Below, in pieces: positions 28,548 to 38,835 of a stretch of DNA of 64,000 bases. Within the stretch, counting starts at the first letter, position 1; each line of letters opens with the position of its first letter. The notes under the pieces are model-generated. The model ran no database searches. It saw nothing but the letters and a program-made list of their open reading frames with translations, and was not told where the DNA came from. The position numbers and the translations under genes were made by a program. This DNA is from Psilocybe azurescens (taxonomy: Eukaryota; Basidiomycota; Agaricomycetes; Agaricales; Agrocybaceae), in the NCBI GenBank assembly GCA_023853785.1, contig JAJIRX010000500.1, forward strand, positions 434,001 through 498,000. The letters run 5' to 3'.

Positions 28548-29104
28548 GGTGGTTGTTTGAAGTAGAGAGGGAGAGGGATAGGCTTGCTAAGCCATGAAGA
28601 GATCTAGACGGGTAAGGCTGGATACTAAGTTCCACGTCCTCGGTGTGAATAATTATAATGACATACATAGGAAGCACACGTGGCTAGACTAGCCCAGATG
28701 TGATCACTGTCAGATTTACAGTGGCTTCCGAGATTAATAGCCATCAATAGTAGCCGTTACGGTACTTCATGCATATCGGACTTGCTTGTAATCGAATTCT
28801 AGGTCTGACCAGAGTATGTAACATAAGCGTTAGTCGTGTTGTAAAGAAATCGTAATATGTGTATTGATCCCCAGGGTAATGGTTCAAGCCCGAGGCAGAT
28901 TTTCGATGCTGCCACGTCAATAAAAACAAGTCCCACGGTCTGGCGCAGAAATTAAGACTCAGTGTCGGGCAGCGTTTGTTTCTATACACTACCACCTTCT
29001 CATTCTTCAGCAGTGATAAAATTTGAGTATATCTCTTATTTTAATCCCAGGCTCTTCTTCCCGTCAAGGCTTATCGCTCTCCGGACACCCGTTTTCCGAA
29101 TATT
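28548..29104. promoter_or_regulatory. Shared ERO1 / vigilin divergent promoter
   Basis: 557 bases between divergent start codons. Three ACGT-core boxes are present: CCACGTCC (28632-28639), ACACGTGGC (28676-28684) and TGCCACGTCA (28910-28919), whose reverse complement TGACGTGGCA matches the metazoan UPRE consensus TGACGTGG/A. No gene is seen within. Confidence 0.5.
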
Positions 29105-32100
29105 ATGGCTCTATCCGCCGCTGACCTTCAGGTCCGAATTCTTACCCTTATTTATATTCCTTTAAGCTTCTTACACCGATCTTCAATGTATATAGAAGAA
29201 ACACGAGCTAGAGGGAGCTCCTGACCCTTTCCCGTCTCTCTCTCCACCCGCTTCTGTCAAACACAAGGCCCCCGCCGTCCTTTCGTTGGATACCGACTCG
29301 GAGGTTGCATTCCCCACACTTGCTTCCGCTGCTCCTGTCAACCCAGTCTCCAATTCTGCCTGGGGTGCAGCTGCTGGCCCTCGTATCAAGGCCAACATCC
29401 CCAGGGTCCCTGTTTTTACCGAGTCCTTCACTCTGTCGGCAATTGATTTGTCCAACTCTGGCAAAGATGGTAAACCGGCTACTCTCGGCGAAGTTATCAA
29501 ACAGGTTATTGCAAAGTACAAGGTTAAGGTAGAAGCCAGTGCCAATCAAAAGGCTCGTCAGACCACCTTCCATGTCAAAGCGGAATCGCAAAAGGAACTC
29601 GACAAGGCTAAACGTAGTCTCTTGGCTCTTCTAAGTCCAGTCGTAAGTTTAGGATATATCTTCCTGATTTAAAGTAGATTATTATTAATGGCGTTCATTT
29701 CAGGTCACTCTTGTCATTAATGCACCGGCTTCCACTATTGGATCTATCATCGGTCCCAAAGGCGCGACTTTGAAACAAATTCGCGACCAAACAAGCGTTA
29801 GGGTGGACATTCCCAAGAGGGACACTCTTATCGGCAATGGTCACACAAACGGCAAGGCTTCTCACGACGATGACGACGAAGAGGAACTCACCATTCCGGT
29901 CACCCTTATTGGTCCCCAACCCTTGGCATACGAGGCACAGGTGCTCTTGAATCAGATCATTTCATCTAAGACGTCCAGGGCTACCCAACGCGTTCGCGGC
30001 ATTCCCGCTCACATCTTGCCTTTCGTCTTAGTTCGCAGGCCCAACTTCTTGGAAGCTGCTCAGGATGGAGCTGTCAATCTGACTTTGAATTCTCCTGCTC
30101 GTGAGATCACCGTCAGCGGAGACCGCGAGGCCGTTGTTCGTGTCGTAGAGGCCATCAAAAGACTATTGAGGCTTTGGAGGCGTCTATCACTTCGGTCAAA
30201 ATCTCTCTTCCTAAGCGCCAACATCGTCTTCTTACCGGTCAGAATGCTGACGCTGTCATGACCAAGAGCAACTGCGCTGTTACTGTAGGCAAGACTGAGG
30301 AAGTTAGCGACGAAGTTACCGTCTGGGGCAAAGCCACCGACCTTCCTGCTGGACTTTCTGCCGTCATGGAACAAGCAAACTCGCAGTACATTCACGAATT
30401 GACCCTACCTGGACCCATCGCCCTTTCTAAAGAACTGGCCACATATCTGAACCGTGCTCAATACACCAAGGTCATCAAGGCAAGCCACCCCAACGTTGAC
30501 GTATTCCTTCCATCTACCGATTCCGCAGCTTCGACCCTTAGCATTGACTTGGTGGGCAATAAACCTGAGGTGGATGCTGTCGTCAAACAGGTCTCTGAAC
30601 TCATTGGTAAATTGATCGGTGGAACCAGAGACATTACCATCGACTGGCTCTTACATCGTGTTATTACTGGCAAAAATGGCAAGAAGTATGTCACTTCTTT
30701 TCTCACCCCATTTCTGAATTGATATGTATCATGACAGGCTCAAGCAATTCCACGAGGCTCACAATGTACAGGCTTATTTTCCCAACGAATCGTTGGAGTC
30801 TTCACACATACTTTTGGTTTACGATCCTCTGTCTTCCGGGGCTTCTCTCTCGCCAGATGACAAGAAGAAGCATTTGGACGATGTTGAAAAAGAGATCTTG
30901 AAACTGGCTCGGGATGCTGCTGATGTCAAGACTGAGAATGTACCAGTTGAGAAGCGCTGGCACGAAGCCGTTGTCGGCAACGGTGGTACTACACTGAACG
31001 CGTGCGTCGGTCATTTCTCTTTCAGTATAACAATAAACCCATGTTTTTGACAGGATCATCGGTGAAGATACCACTCTTTCCATCAAAGTTGGTGTCGAGG
31101 CAGGTGACGCTTCCACCGAGGACGTTATTCTTGTTCGCGGTGTCAGCAGCGATGTTGATCGCGCCGTCAGGGGAGATCCTCAAGATCGTTGAAAATGCCA
31201 AGAACGATGAGATTGTCAATAGCCATGTAAGTATAGCCGTTGTTATGATTCACTGCCTCGAGTTGAAAACATGGTTTCAGTCAACAGAATTTGACATTGA
31301 CAAGGAGTATGTTGGCCGCATCGTTGGCTCACAAGGTGCTGGTGTCAACAAACTCCGTGATCAACTCGGTGTCAAAGTCGACGTTTCGGACGATATCGAA
31401 GAAAAGGAAAAAGAGGGTGGCAAGAAGAAGAAGGCTGTTCACCAGAAATCCAAAGTCAAGGTAGGACCATTCAACTTGTTGCAACAAGACGGTGATCTCA
31501 AAAAAATTCAAGATCACTGGACGAAAGGAAAATGTTGAGGAAGCTAAGAAGCGCATTCTGGCCCAAATCGACCGCCTTGTATGTTTCCATCTTAGATTCA
31601 ACTGCGTCGATCTTAATTTATGGATCTCCTAGGCCGATGAGACTTCCGAAATTCTCAAGATCCCCAGCCAATACCACTCTTCTTTGATTGGTCAAAGTGG
31701 AAAGTATGCTATCCGTCTGGAAGACAAGTATTCGGTAAAAATCACCTTCCCTCGACAATCGTCCGAGAATGGCGAGGGCAAGACCAGAGAGCAACTTAAG
31801 TCCGATGAAGTCCTTATCAAAGGTGGAAAGAAGGGTGTCGCTGGCGCCAAATCTGAACTCCTTGATGTAAGTTTCTTTTCCTACTTTCGTGAAAATATAT
31901 TTTCTAATCTGGTTTAAAGGCCGTGGAATTCGAAAAAGAGTCAAATAACGTCTTAAGATTTACCGTTCCTACTCGTTCTGTGGCTCGCATCCTTGGACGA
32001 GGCGGTGCTTCCATTAACGAGATCAAGGACGAGACTGACGCTCAGATCGACATTGACAAGAACTCAGATGAGGGTGGCTCCACCACCTCCATCTCCGTTC

Positions 32101-33412
32101 GGGGTACCAAGAAGGCCGTGGCTGCCGCTAAGGCAGCCATTCTCGCCATCTCGGAGCAGGTCACTGAAGAGACTACTGCCTCTGTTACCGTCGAGAATAA
32201 ATTCCATCGTACCATTATCGGTGCGGGTGGACAAGGTCTTAAGGACCTTATTGCAAAATGTGGTGGCCCTTCGGACCCCAAATTACAAGCTGGGTTGCTC
32301 AGATTGTAAGCCCACTGTCGACTAATAACTCGACGCATATATATTGACCATTTATTTCCTTTATCTCAGCCCCCGTCAAGGAGAATTTTCGGATGAAGTT
32401 CGCATCCGGGGTGAACCCAAGCTTGTCGCTAAAATCAAGGCTGAATTGGAGCAAAGAGTTGCAACTCTGCGGGACACTGTTATTCTCGCTGTTGACATTC
32501 CTAATGCGCAACATCGTGCTCTCATTGGCCGTGGCGGTCAACATCTTAATGATGTTCAGGACAAATTCTCTGTTCAAATTCAGTTCCCTGGTTCGCGTTC
32601 TTATAACCAAGTCGGGGAGCCCGAAAATGCCAGCGAGTTGGAGGGCGTTGATGCTGCTAACATCGTCAAGGTCTCTGGTGCCCGTGAAGCTTGTGAAAAG
32701 GCTATTGTTGAACTCAAGGTGCGTTTGTACAAAAAATTTCATGACCTTCGCATTTTCAACACCATGTGCAGGGCAATGTCAGGGCCCCCGCCGTCGCAGG
32801 TCCTTCTAGCACAATTATCGTGCCTTTGAAATACCACCATGCGATCTCCCAGCAGGGTCAGTTCTTCAGGACACTCAGGTCTATTGGAGTGCAGGTGGAT
32901 CACTCTGCCCAACCCCAAAAATCTGCGGTCCCCACCCGTCCTACGCCCTCAGCTCGCATCGACGATGCAGACGATGCTGCAGGCCAACCCGAATGGGAAG
33001 TTGTCACCAATTACGAAGATGCCGAGGAAGGCGACTCAACCTGGACGATCAAGGCCCGCGATCAGGCTGGGTTGGACAAGGCCGAAAAACTTATCAAGGA
33101 TGCCGTCGAGGGTGCCAAACACATGTCCCACGTTGGTTTCCTCACGATGCCCGACCGATCGACGTTCCCTAGAATTGTTGGTTCTAAGGGTGCCAACATC
33201 TCGCGTCTCCGCAACGAGACCGGTGCTGATATCACTGTCAGCCGCGAAAATAACACTATCGTCATCGTCGGTGGGTTAACTATTTTGCTACTAGTTGTAT
33301 GAACTTCATTTCTAATCACGCTGACACAGGCTCTGAAAATGAAATCACGGCCGCAAAAGATGCCATTCTTAGGATGGTATCAAACTCAAGTCGTGGACGT
33401 CGCCAGGAGTAA
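29105..33412 (+). CDS. Vigilin / SCP160-type multi-KH RNA-binding protein (frameshifted)
   Basis: Multi-KH RNA-binding protein associated with ER-bound polysomes in yeast. About 1,240 residues from 29105 (MALSAADLQ) to 33412 (SRGRRQE). About eleven KH units can be followed by their GxxG loops: SIIGPKGATLKQI, LLTGQNADAVM (degenerate), VITGKNGKKLKQF, AVVGNGGTTLNA, RIVGSQGAGVNKL, SLIGQSGKYAI, RILGRGGASINEI, TIIGAGGQGLKDL, ALIGRGGQHLNDV, a unit without GxxG (AISQQGQFFRTL), and RIVGSKGANISRL. Two single-base breaks occur: an A run at 30157-30160 (one short; the following frame reads TIEALEASITSV) and a G run at 31170-31173 (one long; then EILKIVENAKND). Both sit inside conserved coding sequence, so error is likelier than decay. 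Confidence 0.9.
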
Positions 33413-33613
33413 CGGTTTTACACATATAATTTAGTTTCGCTTAGGTACATATATCTCTAAAGGCTGTATGTAGGTTATCGATATCATTGTAGCAGTGGCT
33501 TTTGGATGGAAACGGGATTTTGGTAATGAAATTCAACAAGGAGATGTATTTCACAACATCATACAACATATACATAAGCATTGTGATAAGTTCGAGTTAA
33601 CTTTTCCAACTTT

Positions 33614-33850
33614 TCAAGAGCTTTCGTCGATCGGAAGTCCATCAATATCATCGTCAACGGGAACTCCGTCAACATCATCTCTGATTGGTTCGCCGTCAAC
33701 ATCATCCTCGACTTGATGCACCGCCTTGTCCACAGGTTCTCCGTCGATGTCATCTATCGGTACACCGTCAATGTCCAGATCCTCAACAGGTTCACCGTCC
33801 AGATCGTCAGCGTCTTGATCGCCATCACTACTGACATCCATTGGTTCTCC
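33614..33850 (-). repeat. Coding repeats DGxPxDD in SR140-like tail
   Basis: The last 80 or so residues of the splicing factor are imperfect repeats of D-(I/V/L)-D-G-(E/V/L)-P-(I/V)-(D/E/R), at least seven copies (for example DIDGVPIDD, DIDGEPVDK, DVDGVPVDD). The DNA shows matching imperfect 24-30 base repeats. Confidence 0.85.
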
Positions 33851-36334
33851 ATCGCTCGCCTGAGCTGAGATACTTTCGTTGGGTGCGGCAAGTTGAAAGG
33901 TGCTGGTTTTAAACCGTGATGAAAATGTTTCTGCAGCCGGTGGTTGAATGATGAATTCTTCCTCGTCGACGGTGTCTTCTGTGGGTACGACGGCTCCCTC
34001 AAGCCTCGTCCTAAGTTCCATGGTGAAATCAGGAGGGAATACAATCCAATCTTCCCATATATCAACGACAGTCGTGATCTGCTTCTTGAACAAATCAGCT
34101 GTGATTCGACCGGGAAAAGAGTGGTAGATGTTGGCAAGGTGGTCGAATACGATTCCTAGTCGTGACTGGAACTCCTGACGATATTTCCAGGCACTAGGCA
34201 CCGACGCCGCCGAATTGTGCAGGATATCACAAATCAAATGTAAGCGGGCGACTTTGCGAGGAACTGCAGTCCCATCTACGAGTAGCGACGACACAATAAT
34301 GTCTGCCACCTAATTTGAAATAATTCATAAGACTTTCACATGGATCTAGAGGGGATCGAGTCTACATACCTCATGTGCTGCTTCAGCATGCTCGAGACAG
34401 AATGTCATGCACCGCGCGATCTCCCCGCGCTTCCCTGATAGTGCCCGTAGCATTGCTTCGAAACGCTTTCGTGCTGCAGTTCCGAGAGCACTCTTCCTTG
34501 TCTGTTCTCGTTCCGATTCCTCAGCTGAATCGCTTGAATATACAGAATTATAACCCTGAATACTTTCATTATCGATCCTCTGTACAAACTTGCTAGTTAT
34601 CACATACCTCGTCATCGAAAGCTGGTTTAAAAGGTTCTTGAGACTCGATAAGGCCTTTGTAATACGCATGTCTTCGATGCTAATGCCGATGAGTAAAATA
34701 AAAAGAGTAATATGGTATGGTATTGCTCTTACATCTCGTTGAAGAAGGAAATTGTATTTCGGGTTCGCCTTTTCGCGTTCTCGAAGGGTTTCTTCGTATT
34801 TTGTATCATGCCCTTTGACCTCGAATGCCACGGCTCGAATGAACGTGTCAGTGACAGCTTCCCCTTCGTCTGGGAGTGATCGCTGAGGACTCCGCGAGTG
34901 CCCTCGCCGTGGAGAACGGCTCCGAGAGCTTGAGTAACGACGTGGTCTGCTATAAGATCTACGACGGCGTGGAGAGCGAGACCGATTTCTTTCCCATGAT
35001 GGACTCCTTGACCGTCGAGACCGCGTATCGCGATTGCGGCCCAAATTCCGTTCAGGCGATCGCGACCTACTCCGGCTACGACTACGACTGTCTCTGATTC
35101 TGTTCGAGGTCACGACTGTAAATAAACGGATCAGTCATGTCCGCAAAAGATATCAGCATACTCACCATATAATGGTTTGGACGCAATAGGAACTGCTTTG
35201 CTCCAACCGACCCGAAGGACAGACCCTCCCCAGTCATATCCATCGAACTCACGAAGAGCATCTTCAGCATCTCGTCTATTCATAAACGAGACAAAACCAT
35301 TGAGGATTATGCCTTTCGCCCTCCGAGACGAGTCTGCTCCAGGGCCAGGAGGCAAGTCAGTACGTGGCCACATGATTTTGACCTGGGCCATTTAATTGAT
35401 GAGTATTGGAGGCACCTTGCAATTGAGAGCATGTAGACGTACAGAGCCAACTGGTCCAGCACGTGCAAAGAACTTGCCCAAACCTTGCTCCGTTACATGT
35501 TGAGGAAGATTTGCAACAAAAAGATTGGTAGTCTGATATCATGCCACGTTATTTAGTTATTACACCAAAGTTGTAAGGTGGCTTACTTGGGGATCACCGC
35601 GGTCTTTGCTCCCACTCTGACCTTCGTAGGCGGCCATAGCAGTTGCTGACCGACCGTGCCCACTATGACCTTAGAAAAGACTTAATGAAACTGAAGTGTA
35701 GAACCCAATAACACATACTGTGGCGTGAGTATTTAGCCTCTCGCTCTGCCTGTTCTCTAACAATTGTTATAAGCAATAGAACAATCTGAAATACAAGGTT
35801 TGTATACACCTTTTGATTTCTTCAAGGAACGAGTCCATGGCTCTTTTGCCTTTTGGTTTAGGCACGGATGCCGCAGAGGGAGATGGTGACTAAAACCCAA
35901 TCAAATCAGTATAAAACTAATTGTTAGTACAGAAACGCACTCTTCGTGACACGCGACGTTCTGAAGATGAAACAGAAGGAGCGTACGTCGTCTTAGAGTC
36001 CGCCCTCACAAACGCAGACCCAGCCGTCCTTCTTGCGACTTCTTCGCCTTCAAACGCGTTCACATATTCTGCATATACTTGAGCAGCATTGGCTTCTTCC
36101 TCCCGTTTCTTCGCATCAGCCGCTTCTTGTTCCTTTTCTCGTCGGGATTTTCGCACTATCCCAGCTGTATACTGTGACAACTTCATGTCATCAACAGGTT
36201 TTTGCTGTGTTTGGAGGGTGAATGGTAAGTGACGGCTACCGGAGAGGAAATAACTCTGTCCGTCGCACTAAGAACGAGCTTTCTTCATCATCATTATCAA
36301 AGAAAGCAGCCAGCTTTGACTTGGTTTTATCCAT
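33614..36334 (-). CDS. U2 snRNP-associated SR140/U2SURP-type splicing factor
   Basis: Nuclear pre-mRNA splicing protein. Order: start MDKTKSKLAAFFDNDDEES (36334); basic coiled segment SRREKEQEAADAKKREEE; RRM (TTNLFVANLPQHVTEQGLG ... GFVSFMNRRDAEDALREFDG); RS-rich stretch with SRSRSRSRSRSP (34970-35100); SURP domain (FIRAVAFEVKGHDTKYEETL ... NPKYNFLLQRD, then HRRHAYYKGLIESQEPFK); CID domain (RGEIARCMTFCLEHAEAAHE, VARLHLICDILHNSAASVPS); and an acidic repeat tail. About ten introns; roughly 700 residues; no break. RRM-SURP-CID identifies the SR140 family; here the RS part lies between RRM and SURP rather than at the C-terminus. Confidence 0.92.
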
Positions 36335-36812
36335 CGTTGACAGCCCTGCTGGATAGTTGTTGAATTTGTCGTATTATGTTATTGAACGTTGAATGTCAAC
36401 GCAGTTTGGTTGCCAAATGATTTGACTTTTCAAATGTCGCGGGAGTTCGTGTAGACGATAAAGTGATTAAAACAAAACGAATGGTTGGCGAAGATAGCTT
36501 GAAGTGATCACTGTCCAGTCAGTTTAGGAAGGCACATTTACCAATTTCCCGCTGACATCAGCCTCGGCAGCGGAGTTTGAAAACTAACATGGCCCAATTC
36601 CACTGGCGGCTGGGTTTACTCCTCGTTGGGGTTCGTCTATTCACCAGGTGCTTATGCATATACATGGGGCATTCTCCCCTTGGTATATTTTTGTTTCGTC
36701 CTGCTTTATATCTCTGTATCATGTTGCGCCCGTTGCAGATTCCAAACGTTCCCGAATGTTTGAATTTGACTCCTCGCCTTCTCTTCCACTGTCACCAAAC
36801 TTAGACATTATA
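36335..36812. other. Intergenic region upstream of tandem small genes
   Basis: About 480 bases between the divergent SR140-like start and the first small-gene copy. Open frames here show no support as genes. Confidence 0.3.
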
Positions 36813-36929
36813 ATGTCCTCAGATATCGTTTTCGAACAGAATTTTTTGTACATCCCGGACGATTCCAATCTTAATCAACCCATCGAGCAGACAACACTGT
36901 CCGCCTCTTCTCTAGAAGAGTTATTTTAG
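36813..36929 (+). pseudogene. Small-family copy A (N-terminal fragment)
   Basis: Encodes 38 residues, MSSDIVFEQNFLYIPDDSNL followed by NQPIEQTTLSASSLEELF. The core F-x-I-P-D-D-S-x-x-x-Q-P-I-x-x-x-T and the SSLE motif match the N-terminus of the neighbouring copy B (ALFIPDDSAPTQPITEVTV, PSSLE). The frame then stops and no second exon like that of copy B follows. This looks like a truncated duplicate. The family is not recognised. Confidence 0.45.
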
Positions 36930-37134
36930 AGCCTTACGGATAACTCTGGTTGATAATAGTGCCTCAGATGCTCTGTGCGGTTCTGTTCCTCACTTATGCA
37001 CTTGCAACCTTGGTCAATGACCGATGATAGGTTGTCTCAGATTGTTTCATTCCTTGGGTAGTCTCCGAGGTGGATGGCCAAAAACAGTGATTATTAGCTA
37101 ACATGATGGTAGCGTCCTACATCGTTGCGATATC

Positions 37135-37736
37135 ATGTCCACGGATCCCACTCGCGAAATATTAGCTCTCTTCATCCCTGATGACTCGGCCCCTACTCAG
37201 CCTATAACCGAAGTTACTGTCCCTTTTCCTCCTTCTTCACTGGAGTTCAATACCGTCATCTGCCAACTACTGAAATGTCCTGAGAGAGTAGCAGAAACTC
37301 TATACTCGGAGGATCTTCTTGCTGTTGTAAGTTGGCCCCACGTCGTCCAGCCAATACTCTCTTACTCTCTTTATTTAATCTTTGCGTTAGTATGAAGGGA
37401 AATGCGAAGGGTTTCCCACCAAAGCAAAAGTTTTATGTCTATGACGTGTACATGGACGATGCTGGAAACTCTACCCGTTCGTGCAACACTCGTGCTGCCC
37501 AGCTGCTCCTCCTACCGAAGAGTTACGGTCCGATGTTGATTGTCAAAGGCGTTTGTGTCAAAGACACAGAGATAAGCGAATTACGAGTGGTCGATCAAGA
37601 ACCCCTTTCTGAAAGAGAGCTCGCGAGCTCAAGTTTTCAAGAAAAGCGGAGAACGTTTATCGAGAAGCAAAATGCTTACAAGAAACGCTTGTTCGACTTA
37701 TATCAGAATGAAGGTTTCACAGTAATATCTTCATAA
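37135..37736 (+). CDS. Small-family copy B, the most complete member, unrecognised
   Basis: Two exons: 37135-37326 (MSTDPTREILALFIPDDSAP ... RVAETLYSEDLLAV) and 37391-37736, with a GTAAGT-TTAG intron of 64 bases. Exon 2 starts YEGKCEGFP in the splice frame but continues as YVYDVYMDDAGNSTR, AAQLLLLPK, ELRVVDQEPLSERELASSSF, QEKRRTFIEKQN and NEGFTVISS in the next frame. A T run at 37431-37434, one base long, explains the switch (KVYVYDVYMDD). About 178 residues after that change. No signal peptide, membrane segment or known domain. The same exon 2 pattern recurs in copy C, so the family is real even though its function is unknown. Confidence 0.55.
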
Positions 37737-38019
37737 CTTGCTAGGCCATTAGTACCCATTTGCCATTACCGCGACGCACTTTACTGTAGGGAACGGAAGA
37801 GGTTGGACGCTGCGCGACTCCGAAGCGTTCAAGTGCCGACGCGGTAAGATCGACTCGGGACATCGCGCAGTATTTTATGCATACGAGGCGATACAGTCCC
37901 TATCCACAGGCCTTATGATGTTTCAATACGCTAGCATTCTGTTGCTACATTTTCTCACTCTGGATACTATCGAGCTCGCTTTCCCTTCCCTACATTGAGT
38001 ATCACTCCCACTTTTTCAG

Positions 38020-38339
38020 TTCAATGGAAACCAAGACAGCCCCTCTCAATTAGGAGTTTACTCATATGTGGACGATGACGGAAACTCCACCCGCCCTTAT
38101 AATTCTTGTACAGCGCAGTTGCTCAATCGCCCAAGGAACAATGGACTAATGTTAGGGTCTGTCTTAAGCCTGACAAGTTTAAACTGGAACTTGTCCACTG
38201 TGATTCACTCACTGTAAGTGAATTCGAGAGTTCAGGGTTCCAGTCGAAAAGACGAGGCCACCTTGAAAAGAAAACAATATATGGCAGGAATGTGGCCGAA
38301 ATGCTCTGCGATCAAGGCTTCATTACGCTTTCTTCGTAG
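38020..38339 (+). pseudogene. Small-family copy C (second exon only)
   Basis: After a TTTTTCAG acceptor at 38019 the sequence reads FNGNQDSPSQLGVYSYVDDD, GNSTRPYN, TAQLLNRPRNNG, then one base out of frame TNVRVCLKPDKFKLELV, SLTVSEFESSGFQSKRRGHL and CDQGFITLSS. This parallels exon 2 of copy B residue by residue (YVYDVYMDDAGNSTR, AAQLL, ELASSSFQEKRR, NEGFTVISS). The shift lies near the GG at 38143-38144. No first exon with the IPDDS motif is visible upstream. A decayed copy is likeliest; an indel plus a diverged first exon is possible. Confidence 0.5.
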
Positions 38340-38835
38340 TAGACCCGCTGGTTTGTACGGTCATCGAACCTCTAATTGAAGTCTCTTGTAGACCTCCAAT
38401 GTCCGATTACTTGAGGTGAGGTACTCATACTAACTTTGACGCGGTGCGCAACTAGTAATCCTCACAACATCTCAGTCTCTCAGATGCATGTGAACATAAG
38501 CAACATCTCGCATCAGAACCCATTTCTCCGGATGCAGGCACTGCCAGTGTGGGGGTATTGTCACATTGGACAAGTACCATCTGCAAGTCTGCATCTTATC
38601 GGATACAAAATACGGTCGAGCCCGTCAAATTTTGAGTTAGTATGTCAATGTTAAATTCATGAAATAGCTACAAGCAAAAGCAACGGCCTAGATACCAGAA
38701 TGTATGTGTTGGTATTCCAAAATCAGACATTAAATACAGCTGGGTGTGAGTATCAAGAAAAATGTACATGTCTTTAAAGAAATCGGGAGGGTGTAATAGT
38801 TTTTGTTGTCGAAGAGAATATTTCCATCCGGTGGT
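38340..38835. other. Convergent intergenic region
   Basis: About 495 bases between copy C and the 3' end of the phosphatase gene. No gene seen. Confidence 0.3.
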
